Shown here piece after piece: positions 55,083 through 64,000 of a DNA stretch of 64,000 nucleotides. Under the pieces are notes generated by a model. It had not been told where the DNA came from. It did no database searches and worked only from the letters and a program-made list of their open reading frames with translations. How positions within the stretch are numbered: position 1 is the first letter of the stretch; every line of letters starts with the position of its first letter. The stretch is from Dissulfurimicrobium hydrothermale. Its GTDB lineage: Bacteria; Desulfobacterota; Dissulfuribacteria; Dissulfuribacterales; Sh68. Position numbers and translations under genes: made by a program. Location: positions 714,306 to 778,305 of the forward strand of contig NZ_CP085041.1 in the NCBI RefSeq assembly GCF_022026155.1, read 5' to 3'.

Positions 55083-57479
55083 TCAATGATCTTGCCGCGT
55101 TTTAGCCGGTCTTTTTGCGCGCCCATCATGAACGGAATTCGTTTCAAATACTATTTTTTGCGCCTCGCTTATTTTGGAGACCAGATGGATTTTAAGCGTA
55201 TCTTGGATGTAACTGGGGATCTCTTCGAGATCGGGCGCATTCCGCTTAGGGATGATTACCTCTTTTATCCCAGCCCTATGCGCAGCCAGCACCTTCTCTT
55301 TGATGCCGCCTACAGGCAAGACCAGTCCTCTCAGCGTTATCTCGCCGGTCATTGCAACTTGAGGCCTTGCATGGCGATTTGTCAGGAGAGAAATGAGTGC
55401 CATTGTGATGGCGACTCCTGCTGAAGGCCCGTCTTTCGGGATGGCGCCGGCAGGTACATGTATATGTATATCCATATCTTTAAGGTTCTCACTGGGCACC
55501 TTCAATTGCACCGCCTTGGCCTTTATATAGCTAAGGGCGGTTTGTGCAGATTCTTTCATTACATCACCAAGTTTACCTGTGAGGATGAGCTTCCCAGATC
55601 CATTCATTTTGGTGGCTTCAATAAAGAGTATCTCGCCCCCTGCAGGGGTCCAAGCCAGGCCGGTGGCGACCCCTGGTATCTTGGTCCTTTCGGCCACATC
55701 ATATATAAACCGCGGCGGGCCGAGATATTCTTTCAGATTAGATGTCTTTATGATGGTCTTTGCGGTTTTGCCCTTTGCAACATCCTTGGCTACCGCCCTG
55801 CAGATCGCGGCAATCTGTCTTTCAAGGTCTCTCACACCGGCTTCTCGGGTATATTCGCTTATGATCTTCAGGAGTGCCCCTTTTTCAATGCCCAGGTTTG
55901 AATTTTTGAGTCCGTGCGCATCGAGCTGTCTTGGGATTAGATACCTCCTGGCTATCTCCATTTTTTCTTCGTGGGTGTAGCCGTTGAGTTCAATGACCTC
56001 CATCCTGTCAAGCAGCGGGGCAGGGATGGTATCAAGGACGTTGGCAGTGGCGATAAAAATGATCTTCGAGAGGTCGAACTCAATGCCGAGATAGTGATCG
56101 GAAAACTTGGAATTCTGTTCGGGGTCCAGCACCTCGAGGAGTGCAGAGGCCGGATCCCCTCTGAAATCCATTCCTATTTTATCTATTTCATCGAGCATAA
56201 ATACCGGGTTTTTGACACCTACCTTTCTTAGCCCTTGAATGATGCGCCCGGGCATGGCGCCGACGTATGTCCGTCTATGTCCCCTTATTTCAGCCTCATC
56301 TCGCATACCTCCGAGTGCTATCCTTAGAAATTTGCGCCCAAGGGAGCGGGCTATAGACCTGCCGAGCGATGTCTTGCCTGTGCCTGGCGGGCCAGCAAAA
56401 CAGAGGATCGGCCCCTTTGCGTCAGGCTTCAATTTCCTGACGGCCAGGTATTCCAGGATGCGTTTTTTGACCTTTTCAAGATCATAGTGGTCCTTGTTTA
56501 ATATGTCTTCTGCGGTGTCAAGATCCAGACGGTCTTCGGTTGTCTCATTCCATGGCAGTGCTATCAACCAGTCGATATAGGTCTGCGCAACCGTGTATTC
56601 TGACGACGAAGGGTGCATTTTTGAGAGTCGTTCGAGCTCGCGTTCGGCCTCTTCCATCACCTCGGGAGGCAATCCTTTCGCCTTTAGTTTTTCTCTCAGG
56701 CCAGCCGTGCCGTCTGTCCTTTCATCACCTTCGCCAAGTTCCTTCTTGATGGCCTTAAGTTGCTCCCTGAGGTAGAATTCCCTTTGGGTCTTATCCAACT
56801 GCCCCTTTACCTCTGATTGTATCTTGTGGCCCAGGTCCAATATCTCTATCTGCTGCGTCAGTATCTTGAGGACCATTGTGAGGCGTTCCTTCACATTCAA
56901 ACTCTCAAGTACCCCCTGTTTTTCAATGGGCGGGATATTCAGATGACTTACGGCTATATCAGCCAATACCCCTGGCTCGTCTATTGATGAGATCAGCCCG
57001 CCGAGCTCGTTCGGAAGGTTTGGCGAAAATTCAAGTATCTTTGCAAACGCCTGTCTGATATTGATTACAAGTGCCTGGGTCTCAAGGTCTCTGCCTACCG
57101 CCTCTTCTACGGTCTCCACCTTGGCCTTGAGATAGGGGTCAGTCTTTACTATTTCCAATATGCGGATCCTGGATACGCTCTGTAGGATGAGTTTAGCGTG
57201 ACCTTCTTCATTTTTTGCCATACGCAGGATCAGTGCCGCAGTTGCTATCTTTGGCGCGGATCTTCCTGCCTCAATTTCGCCGTCTCCGGCTGTATTCAAA
57301 AACGCCACGGTCCGGTCTGTTGCGAGGGCATCGTCTATGAGTTTGATGAGGTTGGGCTGATCGGTCATCCAGGGTATCACCATATGCGGGAAAAGGACTA
57401 TATCCTTGCTCGGGATGACAGGCAGCTCTCGAATCGTGCTGTGGTTGGTCTTTTCCTTTACCTCGTTGTTTCTATCCAT
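55083..57479 (-). CDS. lon: ATP-dependent protease Lon
   Basis: 798 residues from [10 protein letters not shown] at 57479; a TTG five codons earlier overlaps the TTGAGG ribosome site. N-terminal substrate domain ([19 protein letters not shown]), AAA+ module with [15 protein letters not shown] and [10 protein letters not shown], and protease domain with catalytic Ser in [10 protein letters not shown] and Lys in [15 protein letters not shown]. Cytoplasmic quality-control protease. The hsp20 gene lies 11 bases upstream, so the pair is likely a heat-shock operon. Confidence 0.95.
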   Translation of the reverse strand: MDRNNEVKEKTNHSTIRELPVIPSKDIVLFPHMVIPWMTDQPNLIKLIDDALATDRTVAFLNTAGDGEIEAGRSAPKIATAALILRMAKNEEGHAKLILQSVSRIRILEIVKTDPYLKAKVETVEEAVGRDLETQALVINIRQAFAKILEFSPNLPNELGGLISSIDEPGVLADIAVSHLNIPPIEKQGVLESLNVKERLTMVLKILTQQIEILDLGHKIQSEVKGQLDKTQREFYLREQLKAIKKELGEGDERTDGTAGLREKLKAKGLPPEVMEEAERELERLSKMHPSSSEYTVAQTYIDWLIALPWNETTEDRLDLDTAEDILNKDHYDLEKVKKRILEYLAVRKLKPDAKGPILCFAGPPGTGKTSLGRSIARSLGRKFLRIALGGMRDEAEIRGHRRTYVGAMPGRIIQGLRKVGVKNPVFMLDEIDKIGMDFRGDPASALLEVLDPEQNSKFSDHYLGIEFDLSKIIFIATANVLDTIPAPLLDRMEVIELNGYTHEEKMEIARRYLIPRQLDAHGLKNSNLGIEKGALLKIISEYTREAGVRDLERQIAAICRAVAKDVAKGKTAKTIIKTSNLKEYLGPPRFIYDVAERTKIPGVATGLAWTPAGGEILFIEATKMNGSGKLILTGKLGDVMKESAQTALSYIKAKAVQLKVPSENLKDMDIHIHVPAGAIPKDGPSAGVAITMALISLLTNRHARPQVAMTGEITLRGLVLPVGGIKEKVLAAHRAGIKEVIIPKRNAPDLEEIPSYIQDTLKIHLVSKISEAQKIVFETNSVHDGRAKRPAKTRQDH

Positions 57480-57490
57480 AAAAAAATACC

Positions 57491-57928
57491 TCAAGAAATC
57501 TCTATTTTGATCTTTTTTTGGATACGGCGCGGTATTTTCACTATCAAAAGGCCATTTTCGTAACTGGCATCCGCTTGATCTACCTCGACTTCACATGGCA
57601 ATCGGATGATTCGCTCGAATCGGCCGTAGTTTATTTCCATTTGATAAAAATGCACCTCGCCTTCATTTCTAGGCTGGGGCCTGTGTCCAGAAAGATGGAG
57701 GAGCCTGTCTTTGACGGCCAGATACAGGCTATCTACCTCCACTCCAGATATATCTGCTACGATATAGATATCTTCCTGGGTCATGTATACGTCCAGCGCA
57801 GGGACCCATCCCTGTGCCGGCGACATGATAGACATGGAGGAGATACGAAAAAGGTCCTGCAGTACCTGCCCCAGGCTGTCCCCTGGTCTTCCCGAGTAAT
57901 CTTCAACTTTTATTTTTATAGTCGCCAT
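57491..57928 (-). CDS. Hsp20-family small heat shock protein
   Basis: 145 residues with an alpha-crystallin domain (PALDVYMTQEDIYIVADISGV to ENGLLIVKIPRR). The family's terminal GLLxIxIP is GLLIVKIP. It should hold unfolding proteins. The gap of 11 bases to lon suggests co-expression. No CIRCE element was seen upstream. Confidence 0.9.
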   Translation of the reverse strand: MATIKIKVEDYSGRPGDSLGQVLQDLFRISSMSIMSPAQGWVPALDVYMTQEDIYIVADISGVEVDSLYLAVKDRLLHLSGHRPQPRNEGEVHFYQMEINYGRFERIIRLPCEVEVDQADASYENGLLIVKIPRRIQKKIKIEIS

Positions 57929-57999
57929 TCCTTATCCTCCTGAGGCGGTTTTGTCTTTCTGGATCAAATAAGAATCAAAGATAATCTAAAACCCAGGGC

Positions 58000-58028
58000 T
58001 TGACGGTGCAACCCATCTGGTTTAAAAG
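58000..58028 (+). promoter_or_regulatory. Candidate sigma70 promoter of rpsF operon
   Basis: TTGACG (58000-58005) and TAAAAG (58023-58028) spaced by 17 bases, 100 bases ahead of rpsF in the divergent gap with hsp20. The -10 is a poor match. Confidence 0.4.
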
Positions 58029-58127
58029 ATATCTCTTCAGAGGTTTTTTTACCTCCTTGCCCTGAAAGAAGTGCTTTTTCCTTTTTAAGGGCCTATTTTG
58101 CCATGTCCAGAGGGAGGCATACAATTA

Positions 58128-58535
58128 ATGAAATTACGTCATTATGAAACATTTTACCTTCTTCATCCCGACCTGAACGATGAAGAGCGGAATGCAATCG
58201 CAGAGAAATTAGAAAAGATAATCACTGACAAAGACGGCCGGGTCGTAAAGACCGATCCATGGCCGTTAAAAAGACTCGCCTATAAAATAGATAAGCAGAC
58301 GCATGGTTATTATGTCCTGATGGAGTACGGCGCTTCTGCTGAAACAGTTTTTGAGGTCAACAGAGAATTGCGGCTGAATGATATGGTGCTCAGATTCATG
58401 ACGTCGAAACTTGGTGAAAAGTTTGATTACGATGCGATACTGAAGGCCTATCAAGATAAGGCCTCTAAGAAAGCCGCCGAAGAAGGCGGCGAGGCCGGGG
58501 AAACGGCTGTACAGGAGTTGGAAGGAGAGATATAG
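58128..58535 (+). CDS. rpsF: 30S ribosomal protein S6
   Basis: 135 residues from ATG 58128; ten further codons upstream lack S6 similarity. MKLRHYETFYLLHPDLNDEE and KRLAYKIDKQTHGYYVLMEY are diagnostic. The C-terminal 30 residues are Glu/Ala-rich, as in many S6 proteins. Pairs with S18. Confidence 0.96.
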   Translation: MKLRHYETFYLLHPDLNDEERNAIAEKLEKIITDKDGRVVKTDPWPLKRLAYKIDKQTHGYYVLMEYGASAETVFEVNRELRLNDMVLRFMTSKLGEKFDYDAILKAYQDKASKKAAEEGGEAGETAVQELEGEI

Positions 58536-58538
58536 GGA

Positions 58539-58811
58539 ATGCAGCAAGAAGACAAGACAACAAGCCATTTAAAACGTCGTCGCGTTTATGTGCGCAAAAA
58601 GATTTGTAGATTTTGCGCCGACAAGACCATCGTTATCGATTATAAAGACTATAATTTGCTTAAGCATTTCATAACCGAGAGAGGCAAGATATTGTCGAGC
58701 CGTATCACCGGCACATGCGCCAAACATCAAAGGCGCTTGACCACGGCCATAAAGCAGTCAAGGGTAATGGCACTTTTGCCGTTTACCTCAGCGCATGCCC
58801 TAAAAGATTGA
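58539..58811 (+). CDS. rpsR: 30S ribosomal protein S18
   Basis: 90 residues. [41 protein letters not shown] and [15 protein letters not shown] identify S18. The CRFC and TGTC cysteines fit the zinc-binding form. Three bases after rpsF. Confidence 0.97.
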   Translation: MQQEDKTTSHLKRRRVYVRKKICRFCADKTIVIDYKDYNLLKHFITERGKILSSRITGTCAKHQRRLTTAIKQSRVMALLPFTSAHALKD

Positions 58812-58857
58812 TGTCTGTGGCGCCTGGCATTGAGCGGCGTCTAGGTTGTTTATTTGC

Positions 58858-59805
58858 ATGGGGGTATCCTTGGTTCGCAACGGACCGTTTGGGAGATGGG
58901 CTGTTATTCTGCTAGTTTTGGCAAGTCCGTATCTAACGGTCGGATTTGGATCTTTATCGCAATTTTTCATACCTGGTCTACTTGTCGGTATGATGCGGGA
59001 TATCGACATAAAATATGCATGCCTTATTGTTGGGGCGGCGTTTATTTCAGCCGCCTTGTTGCTGCTAAAGGTTGCCGCAGCCGGAAATGTGATACTGCTC
59101 GTCCAGATTTTAGGTTGTGCGATATTGCTACTTTTTGCCAGGTCTAAGGTCTGGTCGGGTCCGAAGACGTTTCTTGCCTGTCTTATATATTTCTTACTGT
59201 ATGTAGTTTCAGTAATGGCTGTTGGTTCAAACGGCAACCTTTTTTTTGCATATAGTGAGGCAAAAAGGGCGGTGATCAACGACCTTGAGCAGGCGGCGAG
59301 TCTGTACAATAATACACATAGGCCTGAGTTTGAGGCCTTGCTCAATCAGTTTAAGACCATCGTTGCAAATTTTCTGCCCAGTCTTGTAGGGTTGAGCTTT
59401 TTGACGGCAAGTCTTGTGAATGTGTTTATAGGGGCGCGTCTTATCCATAAGGGTCATCCTCAGAAAGGGGTCTTCGGACCAGAGTTTCCTATGTGGAAAA
59501 TGCTTGACCACCTCGTATGGCTCGGTATCTTGGCTGGTGCCTTGGCATTGTTCGGGCAAGGCTGGTATGTGGTCTGCGCTGAAAATTGCCTGTTGTTCAT
59601 AGGCGGGATATATTTTGTACAAGGTCTTTCGGTAATGTCTTTTTTCTTCAAGGTCTTCAACACCCCAGCATTCATAAAGTGGCCTGTGATCTTTTTGCTT
59701 ACAGTTCAATGGTATGGCATCTTGACTGTAGCGACCATAGGTCTCTTTGATGTATGGTTCGATTTCAGGTCTAAGGCCACAATGACGCCGCCAAGGGGGG
59801 TTTAA
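58858..59805 (+). CDS. DUF2232 membrane protein (YybS-like)
   Basis: 315 residues from ATG 58858; a TTG at 58846 is possible. Eight or so hydrophobic helices, with the DUF2232 layout including VGLSFLTASLVNVFIGARL near residue 185 and FVQGLSVMSFFF near 265. Genes of this family sit between rpsR and rplI in many Desulfobacterota and Firmicutes (YybS in Bacillus). Function unknown. Confidence 0.75.
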   Translation: MGVSLVRNGPFGRWAVILLVLASPYLTVGFGSLSQFFIPGLLVGMMRDIDIKYACLIVGAAFISAALLLLKVAAAGNVILLVQILGCAILLLFARSKVWSGPKTFLACLIYFLLYVVSVMAVGSNGNLFFAYSEAKRAVINDLEQAASLYNNTHRPEFEALLNQFKTIVANFLPSLVGLSFLTASLVNVFIGARLIHKGHPQKGVFGPEFPMWKMLDHLVWLGILAGALALFGQGWYVVCAENCLLFIGGIYFVQGLSVMSFFFKVFNTPAFIKWPVIFLLTVQWYGILTVATIGLFDVWFDFRSKATMTPPRGV

Positions 59806-59834
59806 GCAAATTCATTCATTATGGAGGTATATTA

Positions 59835-60284
59835 ATGGAGATCATCCTGAGAGAGAGCGTTCGGCCGCTTGGGAAGGCCGGCGATGTGGTTAAGGTTGCG
59901 TCTGGCTATGCCAGGAACTACTTGATTCCAAAAGGGTTTGCACTCCCGTTTGACAAGAAGAATATGGACCAGATAGAGCGCCAGCGCAGCATGATACTTG
60001 CCAGGGCCTCGAAGCTCAAGGCCGAGTATGAGGCGCTTGCAGCCAAGCTTGGGGGATTGGACATAGAGATAAAGGTGCGCGTCGGCGAAGAAGGCAGACT
60101 CTATGGCTCAGTCACAAGCATGGATATCGCCAAGGCCGTTGAGTCAAAGGGTTATGTGATCGATCGCCGTAAGATATATATGGACGAACCCATAAAATCC
60201 GTGGGCGAATTCGATATACCAGTGAAGCTCAGCAGCGATGTTAGCGCGTCTCTTAAGGTTAAAGTAATGCCTATGGAGCAATAA
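59835..60284 (+). CDS. rplI: 50S ribosomal protein L9
   Basis: 149 residues: MEIILRESVRPLGKAGDVV, VASGYARNYLIPKGFA and LYGSVTSMDIAKAV. Two-domain elongated protein. GGAGG is seen ahead. Followed by dnaB after two bases, the standard order. Confidence 0.98.
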   Translation: MEIILRESVRPLGKAGDVVKVASGYARNYLIPKGFALPFDKKNMDQIERQRSMILARASKLKAEYEALAAKLGGLDIEIKVRVGEEGRLYGSVTSMDIAKAVESKGYVIDRRKIYMDEPIKSVGEFDIPVKLSSDVSASLKVKVMPMEQ

Positions 60285-60286
60285 TT

Positions 60287-61657
60287 TTGGCCCTCGTCCG
60301 ATTGAAATCCATAGAGCGGTCGGCTGGCTATAGGATGCCACCCCAGAATGTTGAGGCCGAGCAGTGTGTTCTGGGGGGTATTCTCATAGAAGACGGTGCC
60401 ATCTTGAAGGTTGTTGACACCTTAAGCCCTGGAGATTTTTATAGGGAGGCTCATGGCGTCATCTATGAGGCGATGCTTGATCTCTTTGCCAGAAATGAGC
60501 CTCAAGACCTTATAACGGTCAACAATCTCCTCAAGTCCAAGGGGCAGTTGGATGTTGTGGGCGGGACCTCCTATCTGGCCGAACTCGCTGAGGTGGTGCC
60601 GGTTGCATCCAACATAGAATATTATGCAAAGATCGTTAGAGATAAGGCGGTGTTGCGTAGACTTATCCAGGCATCCTCCGATATAGCTACCCTGTGCTAT
60701 GAAGAGTCTGGAGACGTAGATCAGATAATCGAATCCGCCGAGTCTTCCATCTTTGAGATATCCCAGCAAAAGATACGACAAGCATTTTATCCATTAAACG
60801 GCATCTTGAAGGACAGCATCAAAAAGGTTGAGGCCCTCTATGAAAACAAGAGCCTGATTACAGGCATATCGAGTGGATTTGAAGAACTTGATCAGTTGAC
60901 CGCAGGCTTCCAGCCATCTGATTTCATTATCATAGCCGGACGTCCTAGTATGGGCAAGACCGCATTTGCATTAAATATCGCCCAAAAGGCGGCGATCGAT
61001 CAAAATATAGCGGTAGCCATCTTTTCACTTGAGATGTCCAAGGAACAGCTCGCCCTCAGGATGCTATGTTCAGAGGCGAGGGTTAATGCACAAAATGTCA
61101 GAACGGGTTTTTTAAGCGAGCATGACTGGCCTGCCTTGATAAACGCTGCCGGGCGCCTCTCGGAGGCCCCTATATTTATAGACGACACCCCTGCTGCATC
61201 GGTTCTTGAGATGAGGGCTAAGGCGAGAAGGCTCAAAGGCGAACATGATCTTGGGCTGGTGATCGTGGATTATCTGCAGCTTATGCGCGGCAGAGGTCAG
61301 AGTGAGAGACGCGAGCAGGAGATATCGGAGATATCGCGTTCGTTGAAGGCCATGGCAAAGGAACTGAATGTGCCGGTGATAGCCCTTTCCCAATTAAACC
61401 GCAAGGTTGAGGATAGGCCTCATAAAAAGCCCCAGATGGCGGATTTGAGGGAGTCAGGTGCCATTGAGCAGGATGCGGATGTGATTATTTTCATTTATAG
61501 AGATGAGGTCTATAATCCTAGCGAAGACAATCCTAATAGGGGCAAGGCCGAGATAAACGTAGCAAAACAGAGAAACGGTCCTACGGGCGTTGTTCAATTG
61601 GCCTTTGTATCAAAATATTCAACCTTTGCAAACCTGTCGCGGGAGAGTGAGAATTAG
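60287..61657 (+). CDS. dnaB: Replicative DNA helicase DnaB
   Basis: 456 residues from TTG 60287 (GGAG nine bases ahead, inside rplI); a Met at MPPQNVEAEQCVLGG is the alternative. Walker A GRPSMGKTAFALNIA, Walker B VIVDYLQLM, and SRSLKAMAKELNVPVIALSQLNR with arginine finger are intact. No intein is present. Confidence 0.96.
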   Translation: MALVRLKSIERSAGYRMPPQNVEAEQCVLGGILIEDGAILKVVDTLSPGDFYREAHGVIYEAMLDLFARNEPQDLITVNNLLKSKGQLDVVGGTSYLAELAEVVPVASNIEYYAKIVRDKAVLRRLIQASSDIATLCYEESGDVDQIIESAESSIFEISQQKIRQAFYPLNGILKDSIKKVEALYENKSLITGISSGFEELDQLTAGFQPSDFIIIAGRPSMGKTAFALNIAQKAAIDQNIAVAIFSLEMSKEQLALRMLCSEARVNAQNVRTGFLSEHDWPALINAAGRLSEAPIFIDDTPAASVLEMRAKARRLKGEHDLGLVIVDYLQLMRGRGQSERREQEISEISRSLKAMAKELNVPVIALSQLNRKVEDRPHKKPQMADLRESGAIEQDADVIIFIYRDEVYNPSEDNPNRGKAEINVAKQRNGPTGVVQLAFVSKYSTFANLSRESEN

Positions 61658-62330
61658 TCCGGTATATCCTGCACCTTCCGTGGCCTCAATCCTGGCTCGG
61701 TTGTTTGAAGAATCCGGCATTGATCCCACCGAAAGGGTGTTATCCGACCTGATGGCCTATATATTTGAGCTTGAATCATGGAATAGGCGGATAAACCTTA
61801 CAGGGATCACTGACCCGAGAGAGATGGCCTTGAGGCATGTCGGCGACACCATCCTTGTTGCGCTTCATACCCCGGAGGGCGCAAATACGGTGCTCGATAT
61901 CGGCACAGGGGCTGGCGTGCCAGGGCTTGTTTTGAAGCTTATAAGGCAGGACCTCGAGGTTGCGCTTGTTGACGCAGTCCGCAAAAAGGTCTCATTTTTG
62001 AGGTATTTGATCGCCAAGATGGGACTTTCAGGGGTCTGGGCGGAACATGGCAGGATTGGCCTGGATGACGTGCCAATACGAAGGCCTCGTGAGGGGTTTG
62101 ACCTTGTAATCAGCCAGGCGGTAGGTCCATTAGACAGGATTGTCGAGATTGCCAGTGGTCTTGTAAGGGAAGGGGGTTTGATTGTATCGTTAAAAGGGCC
62201 CAAGGGGATAGAGGAATTGAAGGCTAAAGAAGGCTGGCTTACGAGCAAGGGTTGGGTTGCAAGGCCAGTTGAGACCCGGACCCCGGCGGCTGGGTATAGA
62301 CGCTGCCTGATCCTTGTCCGCAAGAGATAG
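61647..62330 (+). CDS. rsmG: 16S rRNA (guanine-N7)-methyltransferase RsmG
   Basis: 227 residues if started at GTG 61647, overlapping the dnaB end; another GTG at 61680 is possible. ELESWNRRINLTGITDPREM, DIGTGAGVPGLVLKL (SAM motif I) and RAVGPL-type SQAVGPLDRIVE are typical. It methylates G527 of 16S rRNA; loss causes low-level streptomycin resistance. Confidence 0.9.
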   Translation: MRISPVYPAPSVASILARLFEESGIDPTERVLSDLMAYIFELESWNRRINLTGITDPREMALRHVGDTILVALHTPEGANTVLDIGTGAGVPGLVLKLIRQDLEVALVDAVRKKVSFLRYLIAKMGLSGVWAEHGRIGLDDVPIRRPREGFDLVISQAVGPLDRIVEIASGLVREGGLIVSLKGPKGIEELKAKEGWLTSKGWVARPVETRTPAAGYRRCLILVRKR

Positions 62331-62332
62331 CC

Positions 62333-62836
62333 ATGATTCTGCACCCCAATTGGCACAGAGATATCATGCTCCTGCTGTGTTTAGGGTGTGCAAATTCTAT
62401 CCCATTGGCGGCTACATTGTTTCTCAAGGAACGACTCGCCATGCCGGTTGACCTCGGTCTTTCTTTCCTTGACGGTCAGCCGCTTTTCGGACCCCACAAG
62501 ACATGGAGGGGTCTGATCCTTTCGATATTTGGGACCACTGCCGTATGTAGTCTTTTTTATTTTCCGGGGGCATGGCTGGGTGCAAAGATAGCCGTCTTTT
62601 CCATGGTCGGCGATCTTCTTTCAAGCTTTATAAAGAGACGGCTGCGGTTTGGATCGGGCAACAGTGTCATAGGTCTTGATCAAGGCCTTGAGTCCTTTTT
62701 GCCGCTTTGGTGTATAAAAAGGGAAATTGGTCTGGAGTGGGGCGAGATAGCCATCATAGTGCTTGTTTTTTTGATTTTAGAGCTTATTATCTCTCCGGTG
62801 CTCTATAGGTTTCATATGAGGAGCGATCCGTTTTAG
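62333..62836 (+). CDS. CarS-like (CDP-archaeol synthase family) membrane protein
   Basis: 167 residues, about four membrane helices. LDGQPLFGPHKTWRGLILS and SMVGDLLSSFIKRRLRFGSG, with IGLDQGLESFLPLW, match the CarS/CDP-archaeol synthase family (CdsA-related). In archaea it makes CDP-archaeol; bacterial members exist and their lipid substrate is unknown. It starts three bases after rsmG and ends directly before the PHP gene. Confidence 0.8.
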   Translation: MILHPNWHRDIMLLLCLGCANSIPLAATLFLKERLAMPVDLGLSFLDGQPLFGPHKTWRGLILSIFGTTAVCSLFYFPGAWLGAKIAVFSMVGDLLSSFIKRRLRFGSGNSVIGLDQGLESFLPLWCIKREIGLEWGEIAIIVLVFLILELIISPVLYRFHMRSDPF

Positions 62837-62845
62837 GTGACGACC

Positions 62846-63532
62846 ATGCCTCTTTTAAAGGCCGATCTACATATCCATACCTCTGAAGACCCTCAAGACG
62901 TGGTTTTTTACAGCGCCGTCGAACTCATAGACATGGCCCACGGTCTCGGCTATTCAGTCCTGTCGATAACTAACCACGACCATCTCACCTATAGCGGTTA
63001 CCTTAGAGACTACGCAAAGGAAAGAGGGATAGTTCTTATCCCCGGCATGGAGGCCACTATTGAAGGGCGACATGTGCTCCTTTACAACTTGGATTTCGCA
63101 TCCGTGGACCGCGGCAGTCTCCGAGGTCTCAGGGGATTGAAGACCCCTCAAGGCCTTGTAATCGCCCCTCACCCTTATTATCCAAGCCCCAAGGCATTAA
63201 GAGGGCTTTTAAGGCCCAATATAACCCTTTTCGACGCCATAGAGTTTTGTCATTTTTATACAGAGCACCTCAGCTTCAATAGGGCTGCACAGCGGATCGC
63301 AGAGGAATGCCGTCTGCCAATGGTTGGGACATCTGACGCCCACCAAAGGTCACAGTTCCATACCACTTATTCCTTGATCGATGCGGAACCCGATCCCGAA
63401 TCCATCGTTGAGGCTGTAAAATCGGGCAGGGTTAGGGTGGTCACACGCCCCCTTGATCTATCCTTTTTGGCCAAGATCAATATAAAGATGGCATGGAGGA
63501 ACCAGGTTGTAAAATTATATAAGAGGTGGTAA
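62846..63532 (+). CDS. PHP-domain phosphoesterase
   Basis: 228 residues from ATG 62846 (AGGTGA ahead). Metal ligands: ADLHIHTSEDP, ITNHDHLTY, IPGMEATI, IAPHPYYP, EFCHFY and GTSDAHQ. This His/Asp pattern matches stand-alone PHP proteins such as RNase AM/YciV-like or histidinol-phosphatase-like enzymes. Substrate not resolvable. Probably co-transcribed with the carS-like gene. Confidence 0.85.
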   Translation: MPLLKADLHIHTSEDPQDVVFYSAVELIDMAHGLGYSVLSITNHDHLTYSGYLRDYAKERGIVLIPGMEATIEGRHVLLYNLDFASVDRGSLRGLRGLKTPQGLVIAPHPYYPSPKALRGLLRPNITLFDAIEFCHFYTEHLSFNRAAQRIAEECRLPMVGTSDAHQRSQFHTTYSLIDAEPDPESIVEAVKSGRVRVVTRPLDLSFLAKINIKMAWRNQVVKLYKRW

Positions 63533-63544
63533 GGGTTTAGTTTT

Positions 63545-64000
63545 TTATAGATTCGGCAGTTGCAGGTCCGGACCTTTGTATGTCTCCTCGGGTGTGAAGG
63601 ACGTTCCAGCCTTCTTTTCTACGACTATGAGCGATTCGGGCAATGGACCTGTATGCACGGTCTCAGAGGGTCTTATAAGGCCCATTACCCCAGCGTAAGG
63701 CGCATTCAGACCTTCGATGGCCTTAAGTAGTGTATCGGCATCCAGGGTCTGCAGATTTTTGATGCCTGCCGCCAAGAGGTTTATTGCATCCCAGCCGGCA
63801 CCCGCGGCGAGCATCTCGGCTGGGGAGAGATTGTCTATCTTATTTCCCATATCAAGTTCGAAACGTATTACAGCCACTTTGCACGGGTGGTCGTCTTTCA
63901 GTCCTTGGTTTGCCAAAAGGGGAGGGGCTATGATAAAAAAGCGGGCAGTGGCGCCGGCTTCTTTTGGCGTTTCATCGTTCAGCATTGCAGCCGATACGGC
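63545..64000 (-). CDS. Branched-chain-amino-acid-type periplasmic binding protein, truncated by window edge
   Basis: The C-terminal 151 residues only; the frame is open to the window edge (AVSAA before the internal Met). The segment LSPAEMLAAGAGWDAINLLAAGI and DADTLLKAIEGLNAPYAGVMG resembles the second lobe of LivK/Leu-binding proteins of ABC transporters, which end with a helix pattern of this kind. Ligand unknown. Confidence 0.7.
   Translation of the reverse strand, partial: AVSAAMLNDETPKEAGATARFFIIAPPLLANQGLKDDHPCKVAVIRFELDMGNKIDNLSPAEMLAAGAGWDAINLLAAGIKNLQTLDADTLLKAIEGLNAPYAGVMGLIRPSETVHTGPLPESLIVVEKKAGTSFTPEETYKGPDLQLPNL

Noticed and set aside
60287-61657. Possible intein in dnaB
   Set aside because: The protein is of normal length and the usual insertion motifs (GRPSMGKT and DYLQLM) are uninterrupted.

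Overview
The window looks like chromosomal DNA of an anaerobic or microaerophilic bacterium of the Desulfobacterota (former Deltaproteobacteria). This placement is inferred from gene content: a DUF6178 protein, a sigma54-promoted minor pilin/PilY1 operon, a UbiA/UbiX/UbiD set of the futalosine menaquinone type, PyrDK-type dihydroorotate dehydrogenase, a DUF2232 membrane protein between rpsR and rplI, and an octaheme cytochrome c. No rRNA gene is present, so no species is named.

Layout. 1-8.6 kb: the 3' part of a DUF6178 gene, converging on a six-gene minus-strand operon (small secreted protein, pilY1, fimT/gspH-like, pilV, pilW, pilX) behind a near-perfect sigma54 promoter and an upstream palindrome. 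8.8-10.1 kb: a ModE-like DNA-binding protein and a methyltransferase. 10.3-17.5 kb: a Cu/Ag-type RND efflux system (TolC-like, CusB-like, CusA-like) with two small periplasmic proteins. 17.5-26 kb, minus strand: a membrane protein with a histidine-kinase-like dimerisation segment, a class I amidotransferase, DAHP synthase, FeoA, a cold-shock protein, and one compact operon for late menaquinone synthesis plus pyrD/pyrK.

26.2-30.2 kb is an accessory mosaic. It holds a decayed Txe/YoeB-like toxin, a truncated group II intron with a broken reverse transcriptase, an intact octaheme hydroxylamine-oxidoreductase-family cytochrome, the 3' end of an IS256-type transposase and the 5' end of another transposase. 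30.2-36.3 kb: rarA, tRNA-Leu(CAA), two YkgJ-like cysteine-cluster proteins, a CDP-alcohol phosphatidyltransferase with an extra membrane domain, dgt and an SDR protein lacking the usual catalytic lysine.

36.3-52.9 kb is the str-S10-spc-alpha ribosomal supercluster (rpsL to rplQ) with tuf, secY, map, infA and rpoA. fusA, rpmD and adk are absent from their common positions, and the stretch from rpmC to rplR is visibly AT-rich. 53-64 kb: comF, icd, lon and hsp20 on the minus strand; then rpsF-rpsR-DUF2232-rplI-dnaB-rsmG, a CarS-like membrane protein and a PHP phosphoesterase on the plus strand; and the 3' part of a periplasmic binding protein gene at the right edge.

The best candidates for something new are the HAO-family cytochrome stranded among mobile-element relics, the calcium-loop-bearing pilin/PilY1 operon with its small leader protein and sigma54 control, and the Met/His-rich periplasmic proteins beside the Cus system.
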